Source of the DNA: Bos javanicus
Taxonomy: Eukaryota; Chordata; Mammalia; Artiodactyla; Bovidae
Length of the DNA: 64,000 bases
Assembly (NCBI RefSeq): GCF_032452875.1
Contig: NC_083877.1
Location: 46,115,724-46,179,723 of the forward strand
Reading direction: 5' to 3'
A program made the position numbers and the translations under genes. The notes below the pieces were generated by a model. That model made no database searches. It was given only the letters and a program-made list of their open reading frames with translations, and was not told where the DNA came from. Shown here piece by piece: positions 1 to 10,820 of the stretch. Every line of letters starts with the position of its first letter. Positions within the stretch are counted from its first letter, which is position 1.

Positions 1-142
1 TGGAGACGGAAATGGCAGCCCACTGTAATATTCTTGCCTGGGAAATTCCATGGACAGAGGAACCTGGCAGGCTATAGTCCATGGGGTTGCAAAGAGTCAG
101 ACACGACTGCGTGACTGAGCATGCACGCACACACTCATACAT
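1..142 (+). mobile_element. Bov-tA SINE, 3' part cut by window edge
   Basis: This is the Bov-A body of a ruminant Bov-tA SINE: the block 'ttcttgcctggga..ttccatggacagagg', then the 'gtccatggggttgcaaagagt' region and the tail 'cagacacgactg'. The tRNA-derived head lies outside the window. An (AT)n tail follows at 144-156. In this family a tRNA-Glu-derived head with Pol III boxes is fused to a Bov-A unit derived from BovB. It encodes no protein. Confidence 0.9.
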
Positions 143-143
143 A

Positions 144-156
144 ATATATATATATA
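144..156. repeat. (TA)n microsatellite
   Basis: A short TA dinucleotide run directly follows the Bov-tA copy and is probably its degenerate tail. Confidence 0.8.
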
Positions 157-229
157 GTACAGGTTTCTTCAACTAAATTCTGATCTTGTCTAAGTCTAAC
201 ACAGTATGAAAATGGTGAAAATATTCTTT

Positions 230-777
230 GAAAACAGCCAGGAAGTTTCTCAAAAAGTTAAACATAGTGTTACCCAGAAAATTCCCTTCCAAGGTATGAA
301 CCCAAGGGAACTGAACACTTATGTCCACACAAAACTTGTAAACCATTGTTCATGGTAGTGCTATCCATATGACCAAAAAGTAGAAACAACCTAAACATCC
401 GTTATCAACCTGTGAGTGGATAAACAAAATGTGCTGCAGATGTGGAGAGCAAATCGTGGTTACCAGTGAGGAGAGGGAAGTGGGAAGGGGCAAGACAGGG
501 GTAGGGGAGTAAGAGGCACAAACTGTTAGGCTTGTGCCTAATAAGCTACAAGGATATCTCATACAACATGGGAAATATAGCCAACATTTCTTAATAACTG
601 TAAATGGAGTATAACCTTTAAAAACTGTGAATCATATATTATACACCTGTAACTTAACATTGTACAGCAACTATATACTTCAACAAAAAAAATTTTTAAG
701 TGCTATATACATACAATGGCATGTTACACGGAAATAAAAAGGAATGAAGTAGTGTTAAGTGCTAAACACGGATGAAC
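230..777 (+). mobile_element. Ancient L1 3' end, left part
   Basis: The stretch resembles the end of an old L1 ORF2 and its 3' UTR ('agtgctatccatatgacc', 'gtagaaacaacctaaacat', 'acctgtaacttaacattgta'). It is diverged and has no open frame. It resumes at 1087 after a CHR SINE insertion. The exact L1 subfamily is uncertain, and two L1 3' ends may be joined near 690. Confidence 0.6.
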
Positions 778-794
778 CTTTAAAATATATGCTG

Positions 795-1069
795 GAATTC
801 CCTGGTGGTCCAGTGGTTAAGAATCTGCCTGCTAATGCAGGGGACATGGGTTCAATCCCTGGTCTGGGATGATTCCATATGCCATTGTGCAGCTAAGCCT
901 ATGCACCACAACTGCTGAGACTGAAGGCCACAGCTACTGAAAGCCAGGCACCCTAGAGCCTGTGCTTTGCAACAAGAAGCCACTGCAACAAGAAGCACTC
1001 ACACTGCAACCAGAGAAAGCCCGAGTGCAGCAACGAATAACCAACACAGCCAAAATAAAGAAATGAATA
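795..1069 (+). mobile_element. CHR-type tRNA-derived SINE with 17-bp TSD
   Basis: A full-length CHR SINE runs from the 'ttccctggtggtccagtgg' head with a B-box-like 'gggttcaatccctgg' to 'cagccaaaataaag'. Perfect 17-bp direct repeats (ctttaaaatatatgctg) flank it at 778-794 and 1070-1086. It split the L1 3' end on either side. Confidence 0.92.
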
Positions 1070-1086
1070 CTTTAAAATATATGCTG

Positions 1087-1255
1087 AGTGAAAGAAGACA
1101 GTCACCAAAGACCACATGTTGTATAATTCCATTTACATGAGATATCCAGAACAGGCAATTCCACAGAAGCAGAGAATAAACTAATGCTTTCAAGAGGCGT
1201 TGGAGTGAGGAGAACGGAAAGTGACTGCTAATGGATACGGGCTTTCTTTACTGAA
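1087..1255 (+). mobile_element. Ancient L1 3' end, right part
   Basis: This continues the interrupted L1 3' UTR ('ttgtataattccatttacatg', 'gactgctaatgga'). The match to an old mammalian L1 3' UTR is from memory and diverged. Confidence 0.55.
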
Positions 1256-2404
1256 ATACACCAAAGATTTTTACAAAGACTTTCAGGTCCTCACAGACAT
1301 ATTTACAGCTTTCCATGAGAGGCCAGAGTTGACACATGAAACTCCAATTTGATCTATAAAAATTAAGAGTCGCAGCAAGTGTTTTAGCATTGTCCAAACA
1401 CAACTTGTATCTAGTGCTCCTTTAATCTACTCAGACCAAATCTAGGAGGAAGGCAGAGCAGAATAACTGTCCTCTGTCTCTGACACACACACACAAAATG
1501 AGGCTCAGGCAGGTTAAGTAATCTGTTCAGGCCACGCGGACAGTCCCTGGGTGAGCCTGGCACATGAAAGACTGCTCCTCTCTGCATCTGAGTCCTGTGC
1601 CCTCCTGCTAATCATGACATGTCAGAGGATTCTCTGCAACTTCAGAGAAGCTCTGGAGATAAGAAGGCAAGCTAGAGAACCCCAAGCAAAGGTACCCTCA
1701 GAGGTGCAAGCTAACAGAGCTCATCCTATTCACACCCTTCTCTGTGGCACCATCCCACAGCTGAGGACTGGAAAATGTCACAGTCTTGTCAACACTAAAA
1801 CAAGCGTGTTTGGGATCCAAACACCCATCACGCTATGTTCTTGCCTCTGCTGTTTACAGGATAGCAGAAAGGCTGCAGGTTGCCAGTTTCAGCAGGTAAC
1901 CAGGCTCCCTTCACCCAACATCTCTTGGCCTGATGTGTCCCCTGAAAATTCTCAGGCCTTTGGAGGAGTGCGGGATGTGGGGGAGCGGGATGTGGTGGGA
2001 AGACAGAAACCATCCCTTCTGGTTTGAAGCATACGTCCTTTAATTCATTAGTTAGGTGTTCAGGAACATAACAGCATGTGTGGCTTTCAACCTAGAAGGT
2101 TTTAAGTTGGGGAGATTTTAAAATAGTGATGCTGGGGCCTCACCCGTAGAGACCTGAGGTGAGCTAGGACTTCCAAAGTTTCCCAGGCATTCTCATGAAT
2201 GGCCAGGGTGGCAAACTGCCATACTAAGGTCAGGATTTGAATAGATCCCGCTACCCTCCTTCCATCGGTGAGTTCTAGCCACTCCATCCTAGAGGTTTTG
2301 CTCACCCTGAATTTAAAATGTCGTGTAAATGCCTTTCCACATAAATCAAGTCATGGGCGTGAGATGTGGGCTGGAAGAAGGCTGATGAATTTCTTGGCTC
2401 TATC
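1256..2404. other. Single-copy stretch, no gene seen
   Basis: I recognise no repeat with confidence and no exon. A weak antisense MIR-like piece ('gaggctcaggcaggttaagt') lies near 1499-1560. A 158-codon open frame at 1551-2027 has no family resemblance, low-complexity composition and no splice or promoter context, so it is not called. Confidence 0.55.
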
Positions 2405-2755
2405 ACTCGCTGTTAGAGAGGCAGTATATAAAAGAAGGTTATGGACACAGACCTTCTGGTCTTGCAGCCTGACTCCACTGCTAAGTCACTGAGTGGATCA
2501 GAATGTACTGCTAAGCCATCCTAAGCCTCAGTTTCCTCATCTGTGAAATGGGCCTGCGGGCTATTGAAGGGACGTGGGCTGGGAAAAGAACATACTTGCA
2601 GGACCCTGAGCATGAGTATCTCCTTAAGTTTTGCATCCTGAGCACCTCACTTGCTCACCTTTGTCCTTGCTCTGAGGAGGGGCGAGGAGATAATGTGTGC
2701 CCAGCACGTCACCAGTGCCTGGCATATTTCAGGAGCTCAATAAATGTTCATTAAG
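2405..2755 (+). mobile_element. MIR SINE (ancient)
   Basis: The MIR core signature 'cctcagtttcctcatctgtg' plus 'aaatggg' is at 2526-2552. The MIR-type 3' end 'gtgcctggcatatttcagg', followed by 'agctcaataaatgtt', is at 2716-2750. The middle is diverged and may include unrelated sequence. Confidence 0.75.
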
Positions 2756-2855
2756 GGCAAGAATTGGGCCTACAACCCAACTTTTAACTCAGCCAACTTC
2801 ACTGTATTTTATTCCCCTCCCAACCAATTAAGCTCTATTTCTTTCTCATAAAGAA

Positions 2856-3102
2856 CACAGTTGTGGTTGCCAAAGGGGAGGAGAATCGTGGATGGAAGGG
2901 TTGGGAGTTTGGGATTAACAGATGCAGACTATTAATGGATAAACAAGGTCCTACTATATAGCACAGGGAATATTCTGTGATAAACCATAATGGAAAAAGA
3001 ATGTGTGTGTGCGTGTGTGTGTATAACTAAATCACTTTACTGTACAGCAGAAATGAACACATTATAAATCAACTATATGCCAATAAATTTTTTTTAAATA
3101 TT
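2856..3102 (+). mobile_element. L1 3' UTR/tail fragment
   Basis: Typical artiodactyl L1 3' end: 'gtggttgccaaaggggagg', 'tatagcacagggaatattc', 'gtgataaaccataatgg', 'tactgtacagcagaa' and an AT-rich terminus. An imperfect (TG)n run at 3002-3023 interrupts it. Confidence 0.85.
3002..3023. repeat. (TG)n microsatellite inside L1 tail
   Basis: Near-pure TG repeat with one C interruption, embedded in the L1 3' UTR. Confidence 0.85.
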
Positions 3103-3249
3103 AAAAATTCCATTCTATTCTATCTAAGTTAACCCAATTCAATCTCCGTAGTCCACCCTCCCCCAATCCTCGAAGTTTTTCAAAGTGGTCAAAGCACTTT
3201 AATTTGATATAGTTCAATTCTTCTAACATGTCTCCACTCACAGAGTTGA

Positions 3250-3415
3250 CATTTAATAACAACAAAAACTCAATACGTCCAGTTAAATTTGAATTTTAGA
3301 TCATTGAGCCAAAGTTTTAGTATATGTCCCATGCTATATTAAAATTTAAATTTGAAATAAGTTTTAAAATAAAAATTCAAACGTAAGCACACTGTGTTTC
3401 ATCTGGCAACCCCAC
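3250..3415. repeat. AT-rich ancient interspersed repeat, unassigned
   Basis: The segment carries motifs common in an old mammalian AT-rich repeat ('agttaaatttgaattttaga', 'gtatatgtcccatgc', 'catctggcaacccc'). I cannot name the family reliably. Confidence 0.35.
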
Positions 3416-3603
3416 TCACTCGTTACCACTCAAGCTCAGTTGGGCACTGTGCCTGCTGGTGCTTTTTCTTTCCCACCTTATAGAGCTTATGAGATAAGAC
3501 AGATTCTAAACTCTTCCCAGAAGACTGGGAGCAATGAGGAGATGTGAGCTTAATGAACCTTGCTTTGTTTCACTTACTTAGCAGAGTGCCCGATACTGTC
3601 TGT

Positions 3604-3685
3604 TGAAGATGGGAACGAAGTGAGAGAGGGAGGGAAGAAGAGAGGAAAGAAAGAAGGAAGAAGGGTGGAGGGGGGAGAAAGGAAA
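3604..3685 (+). repeat. GA-rich purine tract
   Basis: About 80 bases are almost all purine (G/A) on the + strand, with GGAA/AGGA units and a G-run near 3670. There is no coding content. Confidence 0.85.
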
Positions 3686-3798
3686 GTTCTGGTTCTCAGC
3701 TAATAATCTAATTTATCACATGAAAACGGATGAGCAAAAATTACTCCCTCATGTGCTTACTTAACGCTTTGTCTTTTTAGTAATTAAATGTCTTAAAT

Positions 3799-4068
3799 CG
3801 GAGAAGGCAGTGGCAACCCACTCCTGTACTCTTGCCTGGAAAATCCCATGGACGGAGGAGCCTGGTAGGCTGCAGTCCATGGGATCCCAAAGAGTCGGAC
3901 ACGGCTGAGCGACTTCACTTTCACTTTTCACTTTCATGCATTGGAGAAGGAAATGGCAACCCACTCCAGTGTTCTTGCCTGGAGAATCCCAGGGACGGGG
4001 GAGCCTGGTGGGCTGCCGTCTCAGAGGTCGCACAGAGTCGGACACGACTGAAGCGACTTAGCAGCAGC
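3799..4068 (+). mobile_element. Bov-A2 dimeric SINE with 12-bp TSD
   Basis: Two Bov-A monomers lie in tandem. Each begins 'ggagaagg..atggcaaccc' and ends with a 'cagagtcggacacgactg'-like motif; a 'ttcactttcactttt' linker joins them and a GCA-rich tail follows. Perfect 12-bp repeats aatgtcttaaat flank it at 3787-3798 and 4069-4080. The frames of 94-97 codons across it are SINE sequence, not genes. Confidence 0.95.
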
Positions 4069-4080
4069 AATGTCTTAAAT

Positions 4081-4854
4081 ATTACACATGGTTTATATGT
4101 ATATCACTTGATCTTTGTCTCTTGAGACTTTAGAGGTGTTATTTTTTAACCACAGGCAGCAGACACAGTTGGACGCCCACTCACCAGTTACTCCAGTAGG
4201 TCCCCATCTGCCTCTTCTTGCTGGTGACAATTACAACGCTGCTCTGCTCCTCTCTGCCATTTCCGAGACTCAGAAGAGGACAGCCCCACTCCCAGCTCCT
4301 GGGAGACAATTGTGGCAGGTCCCTTCCTTTGCTAATCTCCACGTTAATTCCCTGACATGATTCTAACTGATGGAATGCTGGAGCCGTGCTGTTGAGGGAC
4401 TTGGAGGTATGGTTTCCTGGCTCTTCGCAGAGCTGCTGTCCTGCTCTTATCCTGCTGAACTATGATGTGTCTGAGGACGCAGTCTAGAGGTGGAGCAGAG
4501 ACTCACAGAGCACGAAGATGGAAGGAACCTGGGCCCTTGGCAACAGCACTGAGCCAATAAAGCCAAGCCTGCCTGCCCTCCCTCCCCCTTCTCATTATGT
4601 TATAATAAAACTCCTTATTGTATCAGCTGTTTCCAGTTGGGTTTTCTGCAGCCAAAAGCATCTTCACTGACACACTCCCTCTTATAAATAAGAGAATATT
4701 GAAGCCTAAGGAGGCAGATGACCTGCCAGGGTTGCAGAGCTGGTAGACTCCAGAAAGGGTCCCAGGTCCAGTTGCACCTGGATTCAGGTTCCAGGTTGTC
4801 CATGCCTCATGCTCCCTTGTTAACTGTGTCGTCCTTCTGGTCTATAACCATAGA
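4081..4854. other. Single-copy stretch, no gene seen
   Basis: No repeat or exon recognised. An AATAAA-like string near 4605 and short frames lack supporting context. Confidence 0.55.
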
Positions 4855-4983
4855 CCCAGATTCCCACTGCTCAGCTGTCTCTGTGGGTTAAGATATTGAG
4901 GACCTTTATAAAAACCCAGATAACCCAGATTCCCACTGCTCAGCTGTCTCTGTGGGTTAAGATATTGAGGACCTTTATAAAAA
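4855..4983 (+). repeat. Exact 60-bp tandem duplication
   Basis: Bases 4855-4914 and 4924-4983 are identical over 60 bp. They are separated by the 9-bp spacer cccagataa, which repeats the first six bases of the unit (cccaga). The period is 69 bp. No substitution separates the copies, so the duplication is recent, length-variable, or an assembly error. Confidence 0.95.
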
Positions 4984-5018
4984 TGCAACTACATTTGTAT
5001 TTTACTTCTGAATGTGTA

Positions 5019-5195
5019 AATGGGCTTCCCTGGTGACTCAACTGGTACCAAATCCGCCTGCAATGCAGGAGACCTGGGTTCAATCCCAGGGTTGGGAAGA
5101 CGGCTACTCATTCCGGTATTCTGGCCTGGAGAATTCCATGGACTGTATAGACCATGGGGTCACAAAGAGTCTGACACGACTGAGCGACTTTCACT
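5019..5195 (+). mobile_element. Bov-tA SINE with 13-bp TSD
   Basis: The tRNA-derived head ('ttccctggtgactcaa', B-box 'gggttcaatccc') is fused to a Bov-A body ending 'gacacgactgagcgacttt'. Perfect 13-bp repeats ttctgaatgtgta lie at 5006-5018 and 5196-5208. Confidence 0.95.
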
Positions 5196-5208
5196 TTCTG
5201 AATGTGTA

Positions 5209-5639
5209 TGCGTATGCAGTGTGGTGTGGACTGCCTTTTTTTCCCTTGGGAGGTGAAAATTTATCAATTTATACTGTATCAGCATGTTACTACATGGACA
5301 TACCTGCTAATACAGTTGACTTTTCTTACAGTAAAAGGGATTTTTCTTTTTTAAAAAGTACATTTTTTTTTTCTTGAGGGATGAAATATTTTCAAAGTAC
5401 ATATTTTCATATTAAGTAGAAACTATAAATAATTGATTTTCTAAAAAACAGTCATAAGGCATAGGGCTAGTGAGAAAGAGATCTGAGTGCTTTTAAATTT
5501 GCTTTCAGGCCTCTCCTAATTTGTTCCTCATCTTTCACATAAACTATAAATCTATCAAAACACAAAGATGTCATTCCCTCTGCTGAGAATTAAAGCATTT
5601 AACTTGAAAAATCAATTTTTTCTATTAAGAAAAATAGAA
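5209..5639. other. AT-rich stretch, nothing recognised
   Basis: T-rich and A-rich runs are present. No gene, RNA or named repeat can be supported. Confidence 0.5.
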
Positions 5640-5828
5640 TGATGACAGGGAGTATGAATGTAATGCCCTGAATTGTACACTTAAAATGGTTAAAATGGCA
5701 AATTTTATGTTACATATATATTTTGCTGCAATTTAAAACATTAATATCTGAAAGCCTTCAGTTACATACTTTAAATGGATGAATTATATGGTATGTGAAT
5801 TATATCTCAATAAAGCTGTTAAAAAAAT
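5640..5828 (+). mobile_element. Old L1 3' end(s)
   Basis: The signature 'tgtacacttaaaatggttaa' plus 'aatggcaaattttatgtta' is followed by a second similar end ('gaattatatctcaataaagc'). This suggests two partial copies of the same kind of L1 3' terminus in tandem. Confidence 0.7.
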
Positions 5829-6309
5829 AGAACCAGCTATTATTTCCATTAACAAAGTGTCTCTGTCCATTTCCATTTAAGTTTTTGAAAAGGTGATCTG
5901 ATAGCTAAATAATTTCAAATGCATTAATAAAAGGGATCCATGTATGATCAGCCATTTCCAAACATTAACGATAGTTACCATGGCCTTTATAATGACTTTT
6001 TGGGGATAATGTTTTATTTTTACATAATTCAAACTTACAGCAAAGTTGTGAGCATTTTACACATTGTTTAAATAATATATGACAACACAGACACATGAAT
6101 CAGGGAAATTCAGATAATCTAAAGTAAATATTATGACATCAGGAGAAAACCTATTGTATAAAATAAATGCAACTTTGAATAACTATAACAATTTTAACAC
6201 CACTGCAGTTCAGCATATAGCTGTTTCATGACCAGTCATAAAACAGAAGTTCCTGTAAAAATGCATGAGCACCTAATGGGTAAAGAATTTGTGCACTAAT
6301 TTTTACAGA
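5829..6309. other. AT-rich stretch, nothing recognised
   Basis: No confident feature. A weak similarity to L1 3' UTR-type sequence near 6000-6090 was not strong enough to call. Confidence 0.5.
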
Positions 6310-7322
6310 AATGCAAGTCAAAATGCAAATCAAAACTACAATGATGTAACGCCTCAGTCAGTCAGAATGACCATCATTAAAAACCTTACAAATAACAAAT
6401 GCTGAAGAGGGTGTGGAGAAAAGGGAACCTTCCTACACTGTTGGTCAATGGGAATGTAAATTGATGCAGTCACTATGGAGAACTATATGGAATTTCCTTA
6501 AAAAACTGTGTGCTCAGTCACTCAATCGTATCTGACTCTTTGTGAGTCTACCAGGCTTCTCTGTCCATTGAATTTTCCATGGACAAGAATACTGGAGTGG
6601 GTTGCCATTTCCTACTCCAGGGGATCTTCCCAACCCAGGGATCAAATGTGCAACTCTTGCATTGGCAGGTGGATTCTTTACCACTAGCGCCACCAAGGAA
6701 GCCAATAATCCCACTCCTGGACATGTATCTGGACAAAACTATAACTCAAGAAATACATTCACCCCTATGTTCAGAGCAACACTATTTACAACAGCCAAGA
6801 TGTGGAAACAAGCTGAATATCCACTGACAGATGAATGAGTAAAGATGTGGCACGTGTATACAATGGAATACTACTCAGCCATAAAAAGAATGAAGTAATG
6901 CCATTTTCAGCAAAATGGACAGACCTAAGATTATCATACTAAGTGAAGTATGTCAGAAGGAGAAAGACAAATACCATATGATCTCACTTACATGTGGAAT
7001 CTAAACTATGATACAAATGAACTTACCTACAAAACAGAAACAGACTCACAGAGAGTAGATTTGTGGTTGCCAAGGGGAAGGGGTAGGGGGAGGGATGAAG
7101 TAGGAGTTCAGGATTAGCAGAGACAAACTAGTACATACAGAATGGATAAACAGTAAGTTTCTAGCATATAGCACAGAGAACTATATTCAATATTCTGTGA
7201 TAAACCATAATGAAAAGGAATATGAAAAGAGTACAGATATATACCTGAATCATTTTGCTGAATAGCAGAAATTAACATGACATTGTGTACCAACTACACT
7301 TTGATAAATTAAAAAAATAAAT
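6310..7322 (+). mobile_element. L1, 5'-truncated (ORF2 end + 3' UTR)
   Basis: Remnants of the L1 ORF2 C-terminus appear as 'aatcaaaactacaatga', 'cctacactgttgg', 'tggaatactactcagcc' and 'ataaaaagaatgaag'. The 3' UTR follows ('tttgtggttgccaagg', 'tagcacagagaactatattc'), with an A-rich end. A Bov-tA at 6507-6703 lies where ORF2 would read through. The frame is decayed and nonfunctional. Confidence 0.88.
6507..6703 (-). mobile_element. Bov-tA SINE inside L1
   Basis: Antisense Bov-tA: 'tgctcagtcactcaatcgta' at the left (its 3' end) and 'ggattctttaccactagcgc' to 'aaggaagcc' at the right (head). No clear target duplication is visible, so a small deletion at the insertion is possible. Confidence 0.92.
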
Positions 7323-7346
7323 TTAGATACCTTCATTTGGAGCAGA

Positions 7347-7557
7347 AAGTGAAGTCGCTCAGTCATGTCTGACTCTTTGCCACCCCATGGACTGTAGCCT
7401 ACCAGGCTCCTTTATCCATGGGATTTTCCAGGCAAGAGTACTGGAGTGGGTTGCCATTTCCTTCTCCAGGGACTTTCCCAATCCAGGGATCGAACCCAGG
7501 TCTCCTGCATTGCAGGCAGACGCTTTACCGTCTAAGCCACCAGGGAAGCTGGCCACG
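7347..7557 (-). mobile_element. Bov-tA SINE with 9-bp TSD
   Basis: Full antisense Bov-tA running from 'aagtcgctcagtcatgtctg' to 'gccaccagggaagct'. Flanking 9-bp repeats tggagcaga lie at 7338-7346 and 7558-7566. Confidence 0.93.
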
Positions 7558-7566
7558 TGGAGCAGA

Positions 7567-8194
7567 TGAGCCCGTCAAAAAAAAAGAATTTGTGCATTGA
7601 AGTTCCGTGTTCAACATTTTCTCATAATAAAGCCAACCAAAATATACACAGGCATACTTTGGAAATACATGTAGGCTTTAAATTGCCTTTAAACTATTCA
7701 ATGTAAATATCTACAAATGTGCGATTTTGCAGCAAACTCATTTTCTCTCTCACAGGCTCTGGTCACCCTCCCCCAGCTCCACAGCGCCCTCTGTTGATTC
7801 CTGGGGGTGTGCCCTTTCCCAGTCCCCGCCCCCCTCCACTTCCTGGTCCTGCTCTTCTGGGCTTGAGAAGAAATAGTTCTGTCCCATGACTGACTGTGGT
7901 GGTTCCTCCTTGTCGCTCTAGTTTGCTGATCTCCAGGATGACCCAGGGACTGGCACCCTGAGCTGTCTCAGTTGTCAGGAGGTTCTGAATGGGTGGATGG
8001 AGGCCCCAGTGGGGCAGGACTCCAGCAGCCCCCTTGACACTGGCTGGTCCGTGAAGGATCTGACCTCATCTTTCCAGCTGCCTTATTTCATCCCTAAAGG
8101 GTAGCACCCCACCTCTACCATGCTATCCCAGTGTCTTTAACCTTAAGGCCCCTAGCTCTAGGGCCCCCAGCCCTAGATTTCAAGAACTATGATT
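7567..8194. other. Single-copy stretch, no gene seen
   Basis: The sequence turns locally GC-richer from about 7750 ('ccctcccccagctccac', 'cccgcccccctcc'). No CpG island, exon or repeat can be supported. Confidence 0.55.
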
Positions 8195-8580
8195 ACACAG
8201 GGAGCTTGGTGCACTCTGATGACCTAGAGGGGTCGGGTGGGAGGGAGGCTTAAGAGGGAAGGGACATATGTATATTGTTGTCATTGTTGCCGAGTTGCTA
8301 AGTTGTATCGGACTCTTTTGTGACCCCATGGACTGTAGCCCACCAGGCTCCTCTGTCCATGGGATTTCCCAGGCAAGAATATTGGAGTGGGTTGCCATTT
8401 ATCTTTCCAGGGGATCTTCCCAACCCAGGGATTGAACCTGCATTGGCAGGCAGATTCTTTACCACTGAGCCATCAGGGAAGCCCTGGACATATGTATACT
8501 TACAGCTGTTTCACATCGCTGTACAGTGGAAACCAACACAACATTGGAAAGCAATTATCCTCCAATAAAAAAAAAAAAAG
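8195..8580 (+). mobile_element. L1 3' end, split by Bov-tA
   Basis: An artiodactyl L1 3' UTR ('cacagggagcttggtgc', 'gatgacctagaggggtcggg') ends with 'acaacattggaaagcaatta' and 'cctccaataaaaa'. The Bov-tA at 8275-8485 interrupts it. The poly-A tail is still well preserved, so this copy is fairly young. Confidence 0.88.
8275..8485 (-). mobile_element. Bov-tA SINE with 13-bp TSD
   Basis: Antisense Bov-tA ('gttgctaagttgtatcgg' to 'gagccatcagggaagccct'). Perfect 13-bp repeats ggacatatgtata at 8262-8274 and 8486-8498 are host L1 sequence. Confidence 0.95.
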
Positions 8581-9084
8581 AAAAGGAGGTGGCCTTGATC
8601 CTTCTCTTTATCTCATCCTAAGGCCCAAGCCCCCTCTCCCCTTCCTCCAAATTCTGATCAGGCAAGTAAGCTTTTCAGCTCAACATGAGATTGTCTTGGG
8701 GTCATTATCTTGGTTCTCCCACTGTTGGCTTTAAGGCACGGGACCCATCAAGTGGCCACCCTCACAATGGAAAGATGGCAAAAAATGATCTCACTTTACA
8801 TAAAGGTTCACCATCAACCCCACCCCAACGCATCTTGCAGAGATTGGGGGTGGAGTGATGGTGTTCAGGCAGGAGGAATGGGGTGCAGTTTCTGAAGAGA
8901 TGTTTTGCCTTTCAGAAAGGGTTTACAGGGGCTAGGTGGACCCACAGGTAGAGTTGCTCTAAAAATGCAAGAAGTTTCAAGCTGTGGGCTCTCAGAGGCA
9001 ATTCTGGAATAAAGAGAAGATCCTCCTATCATGATGTAACACGTTTACAGCAGGAAGGGGGCAGGGCACCTCTCCTTGGCAGGA
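8581..9084. other. Single-copy stretch, no gene seen
   Basis: No repeat, exon or RNA recognised. The frames present are short. Confidence 0.5.
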
Positions 9085-9412
9085 GTGAAGTTGGGTAGGG
9101 CTGAGGCTGGGCTGGGACTTAAAGAAGAAAGTCATGTGCTGGAGAGAGGGGAGGAGCTTCCTAATTGGGGAAGAATGTTAGTGAGAGTCTGCCCTGAAAG
9201 GCAGGGCCTGTCTGGGAAAGAGTCAGGAGTGCCCGCCTGGCTGGACTGTGGAGTGGCTGGGGCTGGGGGAGGGAGATGATTCTAGAAAGTGGGTTACAGC
9301 CAGCTGTGAGGGCTGGAGTGCCTAGGTAAGGAGCACAGGCTTCTGTTGGCTTAATGGGACACTCTGAGAGTCTTTAAGTAGGAGAGTAATGTCACAGGAT
9401 GTGTTTAACTTT
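9085..9412 (+). mobile_element. Possible L2 fragment
   Basis: The purine-rich text ends in 'agagtctttaagtaggagag' plus 'taatgtcacagg'. It resembles the L2 motif that ends in a '..aagcaggagagtgacatga'-type string. The match is weak and recalled, and the 5' boundary is uncertain. Confidence 0.4.
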
Positions 9413-9939
9413 TTTTGTATATTGTCTCATTATGATCAGGACTCATACAATGAATTATATGTTGTAAAAGTTTCCACTTCTAACATGTTTTTTAAAGTAA
9501 CAGGGTGCACATCAACATCCCAGAACAAAAATTTCTGTGGGGTTTTATTTATATAACCAATAATTAAAAGTAGATCCATTCTTTGGGTAGCTATTTTAAT
9601 ATAGTAACATAGTATATATTTTCATTTCTCTTGAATTATAAGTCCTGCTAAATAATTAAGTCTGAGCAAACCTACCAAGACTATAGACTAATGCTTACTA
9701 TTTTTATTTTCATTTCCCCCTTTTCCTTTCTTTTCATTTTCAATTAAAAAAAATAACTTCTGTGGAGGGAAGAACCTCACCCAGCAACTACTGACATGTA
9801 TCTGTGCTTCCTGGGCAAATAATTCAGTAAATTTTATGCTCTTAGAAACAGAAGCCAAGTTTCAGAATCAAAGTACTTTCCCTGATCGTTCCCAGTTCAA
9901 ATTCACCTTGAATATTGTTTGACTATTTTTCTAAAACAA
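9413..9939. other. AT-rich stretch, nothing recognised
   Basis: No gene or confident repeat. Several short poly-T/poly-A runs are present. Confidence 0.5.
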
Positions 9940-10809
9940 CCTATACTTCCTCCCCTTTATTTTCACTTTTGATTAAAAAAAAATTCAAATTAAAAAAAAT
10001 AAATTCAAATCTACAGAAGAGTTGTGAAGATATTGCAACAAATGCCTGTACACCCTTCAATGCGATTCACTGGCTAACATTTTACCTCTACAGATATTCG
10101 AAAGCACACACACATATATACATACACACATGCATATATACATACACGCACACCCAGTCCAGCCTCACCTAGTATTTCCCGTTTTTGCTTCTGAGCCACT
10201 TGAGAGTAAGTTGCAGATACCATAACTTTTTACCCTAAATACTTCAGCAAGTAATTTATAAGCATGAGGAGATTCTTTTATATAATCACAATAATCAAAT
10301 TTAGGAAACTCAACCTCAATACAGGCATGCACATTCTTTAATCAAACTTCAATTATTCCCATAATATCCTTTAAAGCATGTTTTTTTCCCAATCCAGTAT
10401 CCAATTCAAGATCACACATCTTATGTACTTTTCATTCTCTTTGATCCACTTTAGTCTGGAAGTGTTCCTTACACTTTTGTGTTTTTCATGACATTGACGT
10501 GTTTTAAGGTTATGGGGCCAGATGTTCTGTCATATGTTCCTCTACTTCGATGTGATTAGACCCACTTTATGACTCTGGGGCAGAAACACTGTGCCCTTTG
10601 CAGTGCATCTAGAGGAGGCATGCGAGCTGGTTGTTTCATTATTGGTGATGTTAACTTTGATCTTAACTTTGATGTTAACTTTGGTTAAGGATGTATTTTC
10701 ACATCTCTCAACTGACAAGAAACACTTTCCTCTTTGCAATTAATAAATAATTTGGGAAAAGATTTAAGACTGTGTAAATATCTTGCTTCCCAATAAATTC
10801 TCACCCAAT
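9940..10809 (+). mobile_element. Ancient L1-type 3' UTR, left part
   Basis: The stretch matches an old mammalian L1 3' UTR layout: 'taccctaaatacttcagc', 'ttatgtacttttcattctc', 'tttagtctggaagtgttcc', 'gtgatgttaactttgatc', 'ttgcaattaataaataat'. A CA/TA-rich run sits at 10104-10155. A BovB tail interrupts it, and it resumes near 11165. Confidence 0.55.
10104..10155. repeat. CA/TA-rich microsatellite
   Basis: Mixed (CA)n and (TA)n units within the ancient L1-like sequence. Confidence 0.75.
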
Positions 10810-10820
10810 AAATTTAGCAT

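Noticed and set aside
795..1069. tRNA gene (A-box/B-box-like motifs in SINE heads here and elsewhere)
   Set aside because: The motifs belong to tRNA-derived SINE heads; no cloverleaf with acceptor and anticodon stems can be built.
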